Shown here: positions 43,898 through 56,520 of the stretch, piece by piece
Numbering within the stretch: the first letter of the stretch is position 1
Layout: each line of letters begins with the position of its first letter
From: Gp1-AA133 sp964641665
Lineage (GTDB): Bacteria > Acidobacteriota > Terriglobia > Terriglobales > Acidobacteriaceae
Length of the DNA stretch: 64,000 bases
Reading direction: 5' to 3'
Assembly (NCBI GenBank): GCA_964641665.1
Contig: CAZXKO010000066.1
Span: 1-64,000, forward strand
Notes under the pieces: model-generated
Databases searched by the model: none
What the model was told of the DNA's origin: nothing
The model's input: only the letters and a program-made list of their open reading frames with translations
Translations under genes and position numbers: made by a program

Positions 43898-43965
43898 TAT
43901 CAGGGCATCGCTTCAGCGATGCCGTAAATCGCACGTCTCAATAGCCCCTTTAGGGGCTGGCGGAA
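43898..43965 (+). repeat. REP-like palindromic intergenic repeat, variant
   Basis: tatcagggcatcgcttcag followed by cgatgcc repeats the layout of the 36342 element: 'atcagg', an inverted repeat (GGCATCGCT / AGCGATGCC), 'gtaa', then a second small hairpin GCCCC/GGGGC. Confidence 0.6.
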
Positions 43966-44026
43966 TGGAACTCTTCCCTCAGTCGGTTCCGGAATCCGGT
44001 TTGTCCTTGTCCCCCACTCACTCGTT

Positions 44027-44959
44027 GTGGCGGACCCGCAACACCTGCGCGGCTTCGGTCTCAGCCTTGAGGTCAACGGACGCAAGAGCACACTTCTGCT
44101 CGACACCGGCGCCTCTGGCATCCTGATCAATCGCCGCCTGGCGGAGAAAGCCGGCGTCACCCGCCTCGCGAATGTCGATATCGGGGGCATCGGTGACAAA
44201 GGCAGTAAGAACGGCTATCGCGCCTTGGCCGATTCCTTGAAGATCGGCGGGCTCGAATTTCAAAACTGCCCCGTGGAGGTTCTCGACCAGCGCTCGGTGG
44301 TCGGAGAGGACGGCCTCATCGGCGCCGACGTCTTCTCCAGTTTCCTGGTCGACCTCGACTTCCCCAACGAGAAGTTGCGCCTGACCCAGTTGCCGAAACG
44401 GCCTGAGGAAACCGCGACCACCATTAATCTGCAGACCGACGAGGATGACTCAGAACAAGAAGGAGAATCGGCTGACAGCAACGCAAGCCAACGGCGTCAA
44501 ACCCGCTCCCTCCGGCCCCCAGGACCGTTACATCGCTCCCGAGATGCAGTTCTACACCAGGATTTTCCGCTTCGGTCACATGCTGATCGTGCCTACGGCG
44601 GTCGAGGACGTGCAGGGAAAGCTCTTCTTACTCGATTCCGGAGCCGATATGAATTGCATCGCTCCCGCCACCGCGCGCGAGGTCACCAAGGTCCACGGTA
44701 GCTCCAATACGATCGTTCACGGCCTCAGCGGTTCCGTGAAAAATGTCTATCGCGCCGACAAAGCCGTACTCCAGTTCGGCCGTCTGCGCCAGGAGAATCA
44801 GGACCTGGTCGCCTTCGACCTCACCCATATGAGTACGAAGTAGGCACCGAAATTTCCGGCACCCTCGGCTTCGTCGTGCTGCGCTTCCTCGACGTCAAGA
44901 TCGACTACCGCGACGGCCTGGTCGACTTCGCTTACGACCCAAAACGGTGGGGACAGTAG
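44027..44959 (+). pseudogene. Retropepsin-like aspartyl protease, frameshifted
   Basis: Three plus-strand frames are needed. The first (from GTG 44027) has a retropepsin-like half: RGFGLSLEVNGRKSTLLLDTGASGILINR in parts (TLLLDTGASGIL), then GLIGADVFSSFLVDLDFP. After about 44450 the next frame gives a second half with LFLLDSGADMNCIAPATA. After about 44832 a third frame gives EYEVGTEISGTLGFVVLRFL and DYRDGLVDFAYDP to TAG 44957. The paired DTGA and DSGA motifs match a two-lobe aspartyl protease family of acidobacteria. The N-terminal signal and leader are also missing. It is a decayed gene. Confidence 0.75.
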
Positions 44960-45098
44960 CCTGCCGGCTCGACAGGAACCGGCATTGGTGCAGCACGCCG
45001 CGGCAGCGAATGAAATTGCTTGCGATGAAATACCAACATAGGCTGCGAAAGAAAAACTTCAGATCAGGACCCTTTTTACTGTCCCTGAAAAAAACGCA

Positions 45099-45172
45099 CT
45101 GTCATCCCGAGCGAAGTGAGGCGACAGCCGAACGTAGTCGAGAGCTTGCCCTGAGCGAAGTCGAAGGGGACC
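45099..45172 (+). repeat. Dispersed intergenic repeat, copy C (extended)
   Basis: Begins ctgtcatcccgagcgaagtg; contains an inserted partial duplication (cctgagcgaagtcgaagggg) before ending in ggacc. Confidence 0.8.
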
Positions 45173-45340
45173 TCGTGTTCACGTGCGACGCCACCGGCCC
45201 TGCCGAGCTTTTTCTCCATCAACGGCGGAGGCGGCGGCTTGCGCGATTCGTCTCCCCGTGCGCCGTCCCTCGCGAACATGATTAGCAACCTTCGGATTCT
45301 AGCCGCTCCCCCACGCCGCGGTGCTACGCTGTCTCTTACG

Positions 45341-46282
45341 ATGCGGGTTCGACCATTTGTATTCTCATTCTTCCTGCCGGTCGCGTTCTTGTTAGCGGTG
45401 GGCCCTGTGCCGGCACAGGAGAAAGCCCCCGCAAAGGAGCCCATCGCCGCCTGGACGGTTCGTGCCACTCCGCCCCGCCCATTCAACGGCGCCCCCGTTT
45501 TTCTCGAAGTGACACCCCCGACCCGCCTGCAGTCCCTCACCGCAACGTGGCTGGGGCACAACGTTATGTTTTCACAGAGCACCGGCAGAACCTGGTTCGC
45601 GCTCGCAGGCACCAGCCTTGAGACTCGGCCAGGAAGCTATCCCCTGGCTCTCGATGCGACCACCACCTCGGGTAGCCACATCCACTTCCTGCGCAACCTG
45701 ACGATCGCGCGCGCGAAATATCCCGTCATCCGGCTCACTGTGTCCAAGGAATTTACCGAGCCCAACCCCGAGCAGCAGCAGAAAATCCAGGCCGACCAGC
45801 AAGTCAAACGCGAAACCTTCACCAAGCCCTCCGCCCCCGACCGCGAGTGGTCCGGTTCGTTTGAAGCTCCCGTGAGCGCGCCCGTTTCCGACGTCTTCGG
45901 CATAAGACGCGTCTTTAACGGCGTGACAAAGAGCGTGCACCAGGGCCTCGACTACCGCGTGCCCGCGGGAACACCCGTCGCCGCCGTCAACAGCGGGACT
46001 GTGCTCCTCGCTCGGCCGCTCTATTTTGAAGGAAATTGCGTGATGCTCGATCACGGCCAGGGCCTGATCACGCTCTACCTGCATCTATCCGAGATCGACG
46101 TCAAAGAAGGAGACCACATCGAGCGCGGCCAACTCCTCGGCCGCAGCGGCGCCACCGGCCGCGCCACCGGCCCGCATCTGCACTTGGCGGTTCGCTGGCA
46201 GGGCGTCTATTTAAACCCCGCAGGATTGCTCGCCCTTCACCTGCCCGACTCCGCCGCACAAAGAGCCAGTCCCGCAAACTGA
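45341..46282 (+). CDS. M23 family peptidase (LytM domain)
   Basis: 313 residues from ATG 45341, with signal peptide PFVFSFFLPVAFLLAVGPVP ending PAQ. A ~150-residue N-terminal beta region precedes a C-terminal LytM/M23 domain: SDVFGIRRVFNGVTKSVHQG, zinc ligands His and Asp in HQGLDYRVPAG, CVMLDHGQGLITLYLHLSEI, and the HLH in GPHLHLAVRWQGVYLNP. All expected metal ligands are present, so it may cut peptidoglycan crosslinks or act as a hydrolase activator. The longer frame from 45239 adds an unlikely leader. Confidence 0.92.
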   Translation: MRVRPFVFSFFLPVAFLLAVGPVPAQEKAPAKEPIAAWTVRATPPRPFNGAPVFLEVTPPTRLQSLTATWLGHNVMFSQSTGRTWFALAGTSLETRPGSYPLALDATTTSGSHIHFLRNLTIARAKYPVIRLTVSKEFTEPNPEQQQKIQADQQVKRETFTKPSAPDREWSGSFEAPVSAPVSDVFGIRRVFNGVTKSVHQGLDYRVPAGTPVAAVNSGTVLLARPLYFEGNCVMLDHGQGLITLYLHLSEIDVKEGDHIERGQLLGRSGATGRATGPHLHLAVRWQGVYLNPAGLLALHLPDSAAQRASPAN

Positions 46283-46486
46283 TTGTGCGTAGCGCCCGCG
46301 TCCCGCCGACTGATGCGTGGACGATTTCAGAGCCGAGGCTTTTCTCTGCGTCCTCTGCGGCTCTTCTTTTTTGCGACCTCAGCGGTAAAAAAGCTTTTTC
46401 TCGGATTGCGAAAGCTTTACGACCCACCAGCTTCAGCGCCTCGCGGGGGCATCCTGCCCTCGCATCGCCAGAGACAAACAAAAAAA

Positions 46487-46535
46487 CTGTCATCCCGACC
46501 GAAGTGAGGCGAACGCCGAACGTAGTGGAGGGACC
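46487..46535 (+). repeat. Dispersed ~50-bp intergenic repeat, copy D
   Basis: Begins ctgtcatcccgaccgaagtg and ends gtagtggagggacc, 13 bases before the end of the sigma54 activator gene. Confidence 0.8.
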
Positions 46536-46547
46536 TTGCGTCTCTTC

Positions 46548-48554
46548 CTACGCGCGCCGCCGCTGCGGCGCCGTCGCGCCCTTCACCGACTCCTTCAAAT
46601 CCAGATTGCGGATTAGCCGGTGCAAATAATTCGGATGCACCCCCAGCAAACGTGCCGCCTCGGTGTAATTCCCACGAGCTTCCTCCAGCGCATTCTGGAT
46701 CAGCCGCTTCTTTAAGTCCTTCACCGCCGCGTGATACTTGGCCTCCTGCATGCCCGTTGCCAGGTCGCGCTCCAGCAGCGACTCCGGCAGATCCTCCGGC
46801 AGGATGTCATCCGCCGTTCCCAGCACCAGCGCCCGCTCCACCACGTTCTCCAGTTCGCGCACATTTCCCGGCCAGTCGTAATTCATCAGGATCGCCAGTG
46901 CCTCGCGCGACAGCGGCTTCAGCTTCGAGCCGCATTTCTTGCAATGCTTTTCCACGAAGAAGCTCACCAGCAAGGGAATGTCTTCCTTGTGCTCGCGCAG
47001 CGGCGGCATCGTGAGGCTCACCACGTTCAGCCGGAAATACAGATCCTGCCGGAATCTTCCCCCACGCACCTCTTCTTCGAGGTTCCGGTTGGTGGCCGCA
47101 ATTAGCCGGATATCCACCCGGATCGGCCGATTGCCCCCTACCCGCTCAAACTCGCGCTCCTGCAGTACCCGGAGTAGCTTGACCTGAAGCGCCGGCGCCA
47201 GTTCCCCGATCTCGTCGAGAAACACCACCCCGCCATCGGCAATCTCCAGACGTCCCTTCTTCTGCGTTGCCGCCCCGGTGAAAGCGCCCTTCTCATATCC
47301 GAACAGCTCGCTTTCCAGCAGGTTTTCAGGAATCGCCGCGCAATTGATGGCTACAAAAGCTTGCTTACTGCGCGGGCTCTTGCGATGCGCCGCCCGTGCC
47401 GCCAGTTCCTTGCCCGTGCCACTTTCACCGCCGATCAGGATGGTCGCTTCCGTCGGCGCCACCCGGGCCAGGAACTGGAACACGTTCTTCATGCGCGGGC
47501 TTTCGCCCACAAGGCTGCGATCCAGCGTGATCTCATTCATCAGCCGCTGGTTTTCCTGTTCCAGCCACGCCAGCCGACGCGCGTTTTCCAGCGCCACCGC
47601 GGAGATCCCGGCAATCGCCGTTACCAGCTGCAAGTGATCCTCATTGAAGCGGTTGGCGATATTCACCGTGTCGAGGTAAATGCACCCTACCGACCGTTGA
47701 AACAACATCAACGGAACGCACAGCAGCGACCGCACCTGCGACGCAATCAGGCTCTCCACTCCACCCAACCCGCTGCTGCCCGGAACGTCCGACCCCAGGA
47801 TCGCAACTCCCTCCTCCAGCACCCTCCGGGTAATCGTGCGGCTTACCCGCACCGGCCGGTCGTTGGTCGCATCGCGGTTCCGTCCGAACACCGAGTTGAA
47901 TTCGTGCCCGTTGGTCCCGTCGAGCAGGATCGCCCCGCGCTCCGCCGGAGCCACCTCAAAAATCAGGCTCAGAAGCTGCCCCTGCAGTTCGTCGAGGTCG
48001 CGGATGGAATGGACCGCGCGGCTTATCTTCAACAGCACATTCAGGTTGCGCGCCAGCCGAGAAGTGGCCGGCAACTCGCTCAGGATTTTATCCGGCTGCA
48101 GATAGAGCACGTCCTGCGGACGGATCTGCGCGGTGGCGTGGGTTGCCTTTTCGTCCTCGAATTCCACCACCCGGCTCGAGCCCGCGGGCTTGTCCCCGTC
48201 CTCTTCCGTTAGGAAGAGAAACACCGAGTCGCCGACGGCAACTTCGTCCAAATGGTGCAGCCAGCTCTCTTTGATGGGCTGGCCGTTGACCGTAGTGCCG
48301 TTGCGGCTGTCCTGATCGGTGACGCGGAATCCGCTCCCATCCCGGCGGATAGTGCAATGGCGGCGCGAAACCGAAGGGTCGCTGATGGGCAGGCCGTTCG
48401 ACGCGTCGCGGCCCAGCGACAGCTCTTCCGCTGGGAGCGCGAAAATAGAATCCTTCAAGGGCCCAGACAACGCGACCAGTCGAGGGTTCACCCGAATTTC
48501 TCCCAAGCCACTTGCCCGCCGGTCCGGATCCTGACCGGCTCCCGAACTATCCAC
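46548..48554 (-). CDS. Sigma54-dependent activator with FHA and GAF domains
   Basis: 668 residues. An FHA domain (about residues 25-115) contains SLGRDASNGLPISDPSVSRR and DQDSRNGTTVNG, so it binds a phosphothreonine partner. A GAF domain follows (about 170-340; RGAILLDGTNGHEF, SLLCVPLMLFQRSVGCIYLD). The AAA+ domain has Walker A GGESGTGKELAAR, the sigma54-contacting GAFTGA loop in YEKGAFTGAATQ, and Walker B GVVFLDEIGE. A Fis-type HTH ends it (EARGNYTEAARLLGVHPNYL). This FHA-GAF-AAA-HTH layout suggests control by Ser/Thr kinases, as in Myxococcus enhancer-binding proteins. Confidence 0.95.
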   Translation of the reverse strand: MDSSGAGQDPDRRASGLGEIRVNPRLVALSGPLKDSIFALPAEELSLGRDASNGLPISDPSVSRRHCTIRRDGSGFRVTDQDSRNGTTVNGQPIKESWLHHLDEVAVGDSVFLFLTEEDGDKPAGSSRVVEFEDEKATHATAQIRPQDVLYLQPDKILSELPATSRLARNLNVLLKISRAVHSIRDLDELQGQLLSLIFEVAPAERGAILLDGTNGHEFNSVFGRNRDATNDRPVRVSRTITRRVLEEGVAILGSDVPGSSGLGGVESLIASQVRSLLCVPLMLFQRSVGCIYLDTVNIANRFNEDHLQLVTAIAGISAVALENARRLAWLEQENQRLMNEITLDRSLVGESPRMKNVFQFLARVAPTEATILIGGESGTGKELAARAAHRKSPRSKQAFVAINCAAIPENLLESELFGYEKGAFTGAATQKKGRLEIADGGVVFLDEIGELAPALQVKLLRVLQEREFERVGGNRPIRVDIRLIAATNRNLEEEVRGGRFRQDLYFRLNVVSLTMPPLREHKEDIPLLVSFFVEKHCKKCGSKLKPLSREALAILMNYDWPGNVRELENVVERALVLGTADDILPEDLPESLLERDLATGMQEAKYHAAVKDLKKRLIQNALEEARGNYTEAARLLGVHPNYLHRLIRNLDLKESVKGATAPQRRRA

Positions 48555-48789
48555 CCGGATAGGCCACTATCCGATCGGATAGCTCACACACTATAAGTGA
48601 AACCAAATCAAAAAGCGCTTCATACATTTCCACATAGTTTAAGTCAATTGTTATCACTCGCTTACATTGCACGAAACCCGCTGCCCGCACGCCTCCGGCA
48701 TTGTGGCGAGGCAATTGCAACCTCTCACGGCGACGACTGGCCTGGCAAAAGCGACGGGGGAAGCGCTTCAAAGTTCGCTAGGCGGTGTT

Positions 48790-48838
48790 GAATCGGGGAC
48801 ACCGAGGGACCCCCTCATCGGATCCCCGATTCTTTTTT
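48790..48838 (+). terminator. Orphan intrinsic terminator, plus strand
   Basis: GAATCGGGGA (48790-48799) pairs perfectly with TCCCCGATTC (48823-48832), with a small GAGGG/CCCTC hairpin inside, then ttttttg. It ends a rightward transcript although no rightward gene is recognised upstream. Confidence 0.65.
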
Positions 48839-48881
48839 GTGTTGCGACGCTCAGCTCGGTAGCAATTCTCACTTCTCAAGT

Positions 48882-48931
48882 GTGTCATCACGACCGAAGC
48901 GAAGGCGCCAGCCGAACGTAGTGGAGGGACC
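48882..48931 (+). repeat. Dispersed ~50-bp intergenic repeat, copy E
   Basis: gtgtcatcacgaccgaagcg ... gtagtggagggacc; same family, slightly diverged. Confidence 0.75.
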
Positions 48932-48988
48932 TTGCGCTTTGGTCCCGTTGCCTCGACTTCTACGAATCGCGGAACACTCTAGCTTTAC

Positions 48989-53347
<4,359 letters not shown>

Positions 53348-53658
53348 TCCCGATATTTTATCCGCATTCCGGGCTTTCGTAAAATGTTCGCCTGTGTGCT
53401 TTGGAGGCGCGTTTCATCGCGTACCGCAGCAAAACCCTTTCACCACGGAGGGCACGGGGGTCACAGGGGAAGAAGCCAAAGCCTTTAACCGCAAAGGCCG
53501 CAAAGAGAACCTCGCAGAGTTCGCAGAGGCCCGTGGAGGATCGAAGTTCTTCTCAGCGCCCTTCGCGGCCTTTCTCTGCGATCTCTGCGGTTAAGAGCTT
53601 CTTGTCTGTGTGCTCGACTGTAGTATTTTGTAATTAGCTACGAGAGAATGAATCGCGT
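53348..53658. other. Intergenic region with rRNA-like-word repeat
   Basis: About 310 bp. Between about 53440 and 53600 the words aaccgcaaaggccgcaaagag and their inverse (cctttctctgcgatctctgcgg) form a long imperfect inverted repeat; a similar half occurs near 46330-46400. No gene is supported; short frames here are by-products of the repeat. Confidence 0.6.
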
Positions 53659-53865
53659 TTAAATGCACGTAGGCACCTCGCTCAGGCCTGTAGCGATCTG
53701 CTCTTCTTCTCTAGCATCTGCTTTCGGAGCTGATACCGCACCACTCATGGTGCCTGTGGCGCTCTTTGCAATCTGGCGATAAGCCATTTCTGAAAGCGAT
53801 AACCACTCTTGCTCTTTGGGGCACCAGAAGCGGGTTTCATCCGCTCTTTGTGATCTGTTGGACAT
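53659..53865 (-). CDS. Small hypothetical protein
   Basis: 68 residues from ATG 53865: MSNRSQRADETRFWCPKEQE, then WLSLSEMAYRQIAKSATG and an Ala/Glu-rich end. The first half reads like a real folded sequence; no family is recognised. The ribosome site is poor. It lies in an AT-richer patch with the frameshifted coiled-coil gene. Confidence 0.35.
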   Translation of the reverse strand: MSNRSQRADETRFWCPKEQEWLSLSEMAYRQIAKSATGTMSGAVSAPKADAREEEQIATGLSEVPTCI

Positions 53866-53890
53866 CCTGCACTGGTTTCTTGGAACGCCG

Positions 53891-53928
53891 CGATAGCCCA
53901 CTACCGGATGTCCGGTAGCAGGCTATCG
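53891..53928. repeat. Long hairpin between two small leftward genes
   Basis: CGATAGCC, two mismatched bases, CTACCGGA then TG then TCCGGTAG, two mismatched bases, GGCTATCG: a 16-bp paired stem with a tight loop. It is followed on the plus strand by a T-rich stretch. It may be a terminator or a REP-like unit. Confidence 0.6.
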
Positions 53929-53944
53929 TTAGTTTTCCGAGTTG

Positions 53945-54389
53945 TTAGACGTGAGCGGCTGCTTGGGTACCAGCGGACGATTTCGGCGGCGGAGTAAGCT
54001 CCTCCTTAACTTCTTGTTTGGAAGCTTCCGCTGCTGCTTTCTCCTTCGCCAGACCTTCCGAGTAAACCTTGAACATTTCCGGAAGCATGTAGCAACTTCC
54101 CTTCCCTGGAACGGACGGTCTTGACGTCCAGCTTCAGAATCGACCGGACGTAATAAATTGGATCGCTTGGGTATTTGTCGTTCAGGGCCTTCAGTTGCGC
54201 CTGACTGACTGGGCCTGCGTTCAGCAGTTCCAGCGCCTGAAGCGCTTGCTGGCGACTTTTGGAAGCCGGTTTCTGCTTGTCCAGCTCTTCCACTCTCTTT
54301 GTAAGTCCAGCGATCTGTTCGTCCTTCTTGGCCAGCTCCTGCTTCAGCCTGTCGTTCTCCTGGGACAACTCTTTAGGTCTCATTGTCAT
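53945..54389 (-). pseudogene. Coiled-coil protein, frameshifted near C-terminus
   Basis: ATG 54389 gives a strong coiled coil (ELSQENDRLKQELAKKDEQI; LTKRVEELDKQKPA) and a helical part (QALQALELLNAGPVSQAQLK, LNDKYPSDPIYYVRSILKLD). Near 54105, in agggaagggaag, the frame slips. As read it ends in low-quality sequence at 54006, whereas the adjacent frame continues well: MLPEMFKVYSEGLAKEKAAA, EASKQEVKEELTPPPK, ending AAAHV at 53945. One extra base in the purine run explains it. Function unknown. Confidence 0.55.
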
Positions 54390-55097
54390 ATCCTGTCATA
54401 TGCGAGATAGGGAAGGTTAGAAAGGAGCAGAGCAGGTAAAGGAGTCATCCACTTTTCTGTCCAGATTCCGTCAAAGCTCAACCTGCTCTTTGACTTGGAG
54501 TTGCTCTGGCATCCCCAGTTGGAGTAACCGATGCAGATGCTTGACGGGGCGTCCTTCTAACTACTCTAGGTCATCAACCTAGCAGTGATCTGCCGTCAAC
54601 TCTGCCACTATCTCTGCTCTTATCTAACCTCCCCTTCAAAGCAATGGTAAGATAGTAACTACAGAGTAATTGGCATCTATTTGGAAGTAAGATCTGGCTG
54701 GAGCAGCAAAAGAGCGGCAGCGGAAGGTGGTGATTTCTTTGTGGTTACCTAATATAAATCAAATGTTTTCACGCCAAATGCCGGACTCGCGTTCCTGTGG
54801 CCCGGATGAGGTTTTGGGATCGTCCGGAAGGGCGATCGTCGCTCAGAACGCGTCCTAACGCAAAGAACTGGCATTCTACGCGACGGTCGCGGTCGAGATT
54901 TTGGCTCCCACAGACCCTCCAGCGAACTTTTAACAACTTAGCTCATAGTGAATCAAAATGGGAGTGATCAAGCGACGCCAATTGGAAGACCGAGCCGCGC
55001 CCCAGTCGTCGGCCCGTCGAGCGGTCGTTGGCCAAGATAGGTTTTCCTGACGACTGGGAGACTGAAGACTGACGACTGGGGTGCTAGAATCCCGGCC
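54390..55097. other. Long AT-richer intergenic region
   Basis: About 700 bp with no supported gene, tRNA or repeat that I can name. Composition is visibly more AT-rich than the surroundings, especially 54560-54780, which may mark acquired DNA. Short duplicated words (gactgg, agactg) occur near 55045-55080. Confidence 0.5.
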
Positions 55098-55721
55098 ATG
55101 TCCAAAGTCCGTGCCCAGAAAATCAAGTTGATCCTGTTCGATGTAGACGGCGTTCTCACCGACGGCAAGATCTGGATCTTTCCCGCGCCCGCGGGCGCAC
55201 AACAAGCCACCCAGGAACATGCCCACAAACACGCCGATGACGCCGGATTCGGCTTGCTGAGCCAGAGCATGATTGAAGCCAAGGGATTTAATGCGCACGA
55301 TGGCACGGCGTTTTCGCTGGCGCGGTTGGCCGGGATCAAGACCGGCCTCGTCACCAAACGCATTTCGGAAACGGTGGCCCTGCGCGCCCGGGAGCTGAAA
55401 CTCGAACACGTTCACCAGGGCATCCAGGACAAGCTCACCTGCTTTGAAGAAATCCTCAAACAAGAAAACTTGAAGGCCTCCGAAGCAGCGTTTGTCGGCG
55501 ACGACGTGATCGACCTCCCCGTCATGCGTAATTGCGGACTGGCCATTGCCGTAGCGAATGCGCGCAAAGAAGTGAAAAAAGAAGCACACATCGTCACCGA
55601 GCACGCCGGCGGCGACGGCGCGGCGCGCGATGCCGTCGAGTACATCCTCAAAGCACAGGGGAAGTGGAAACGCGTGGTAAGCGAATACATCTGCGAGCGG
55701 AGTCCGAAGAAGAGCTCATGA
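55098..55721 (+). CDS. kdsC: KdsC-like HAD phosphatase (KDO-8-phosphate phosphatase)
   Basis: 207 residues. The HAD motifs are clear: nucleophile LILFDVDGVLTDGKIWI, GLVTKRISETVALRARELK, and FVGDDVIDLPVMRNCGLAIA with the metal-binding Asp pair. This is the KdsC group, which removes phosphate from KDO-8-phosphate during lipopolysaccharide core synthesis. A ~30-residue insertion (QQATQEHAHKHADDAGFGLL) follows the first motif, and the C-terminus is longer than in E. coli. No other KDO gene is in the window, so a different sugar-phosphate substrate is possible. Confidence 0.87.
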   Translation: MSKVRAQKIKLILFDVDGVLTDGKIWIFPAPAGAQQATQEHAHKHADDAGFGLLSQSMIEAKGFNAHDGTAFSLARLAGIKTGLVTKRISETVALRARELKLEHVHQGIQDKLTCFEEILKQENLKASEAAFVGDDVIDLPVMRNCGLAIAVANARKEVKKEAHIVTEHAGGDGAARDAVEYILKAQGKWKRVVSEYICERSPKKSS

Positions 55722-55881
55722 GCTTTGAGCCATGAGCTACGAGCTTCGAAAAATCAACAGCCCCAGGATCCCCAGTTGATATTGGCGACAACTTTGACAA
55801 AAGAAGTGATGGCAAGAAGTTGAGAGATTTCAGGAAAGGCTTAAAGCTCGCAGCTCAGAGCTCACGGCTAAGAACAAAAAA

Positions 55882-55928
55882 CCCACCGATTGCCTGCTTG
55901 GGGCGTGCTCGGGTCGGCAATCGGTGGG
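55882..55928 (-). terminator. Orphan 13-bp terminator hairpin, minus strand
   Basis: CCCACCGATTGCC (55882-55894) pairs perfectly with GGCAATCGGTGGG (55916-55928) around a 21-base loop. On the minus strand it is followed by six T residues (55881-55876). It may end a small RNA, or serve the KdsC gene from the other side. Confidence 0.65.
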
Positions 55929-56344
55929 CTACCGTTTCTCCTTACTCACCCTGTTGTTTTCAGGAGTATTGAAAACACTCTAACTCGCAGAAGTGGGCTA
56001 TGTGTCAGGTTTTACAAAACTTTACCTTTGCCTGAAGGGGTCGTGAAAGGTGTTTCGGGGCGGAGCAAAGACGCCCACCATCAGGCGCTGAAGCGCGACG
56101 TACTTTCAAAGTCTCAGCGGCACGACTTCAACTCGTGCCTTTCCAGCAAAGCGCTCTCTTCAACGGTTGCATCTAACGATGAACAGCAGATTCCTCCTGC
56201 CTCGCTACGCTCGCGCGTCGGAATGACAAAGTGGCAGGCAGAGAGCACCATCGGGGGAGGGAGCGAATTTCCGCAACCTGTGAACTCGTGCCCTTTCCAT
56301 GCGCTGCTGCCGAGTAGAAGCCCCCTTTCAAGTTCGGCACAACT

Positions 56345-56414
56345 CTGGAGCCAGCGACTAAAGCCGGCTCAATTTTCGTGCCGTTGCGGCGCGTCTGAAG
56401 ACGCGCCCTGATAC
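56345..56414 (-). repeat. REP-like palindromic intergenic repeat, copy 2 (inverted)
   Basis: Reverse complement of the 36342 element: the GGCGCGTCT / AGACGCGCC hairpin (56388-56407) and the ccggctttag tail are both conserved, with the middle diverged. Confidence 0.75.
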
Positions 56415-56520
56415 GAAGCCGGGAGTTCTCCGCAGCCTCTGAACTCGCGCCCTTCCCGTCATTCGTGGGGCTAAGAGTTTTGTGAGGTACTAGATCCGTG
56501 TTCGCGGCTTCTCCAAGCTG

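Larger units (their letters stand above)
48555..48988. other. Intergenic region; candidate small RNA with terminator
   Basis: About 430 bp with no convincing protein. GC-rich self-complementary stretches (GCCTC near 48695 with GAGGC near 48712) precede the plus-strand terminator at 48790-48838. Both flanking genes run leftward, so a rightward transcript ending there has no known gene. Repeat copy E lies at 48882. Confidence 0.5.
55722..56520. other. Long intergenic region with hairpin and REP element
   Basis: About 800 bp. It holds a leftward terminator-like hairpin at 55882-55928, some 590 bp beyond the nearest leftward gene, and the inverted REP-like element at 56345-56414. No protein gene is supported. 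Confidence 0.55.

Noticed and set aside
48597..48791. 64-codon plus-strand frame before the orphan terminator
   Set aside because: No ribosome site and no protein-like pattern; the terminator better fits an RNA.
53394..53637. Short plus-strand frames after lhr
   Set aside because: They arise from the repeated 'ccgcaaagg / ctctgcgg' words, which occur in other intergenic DNA.
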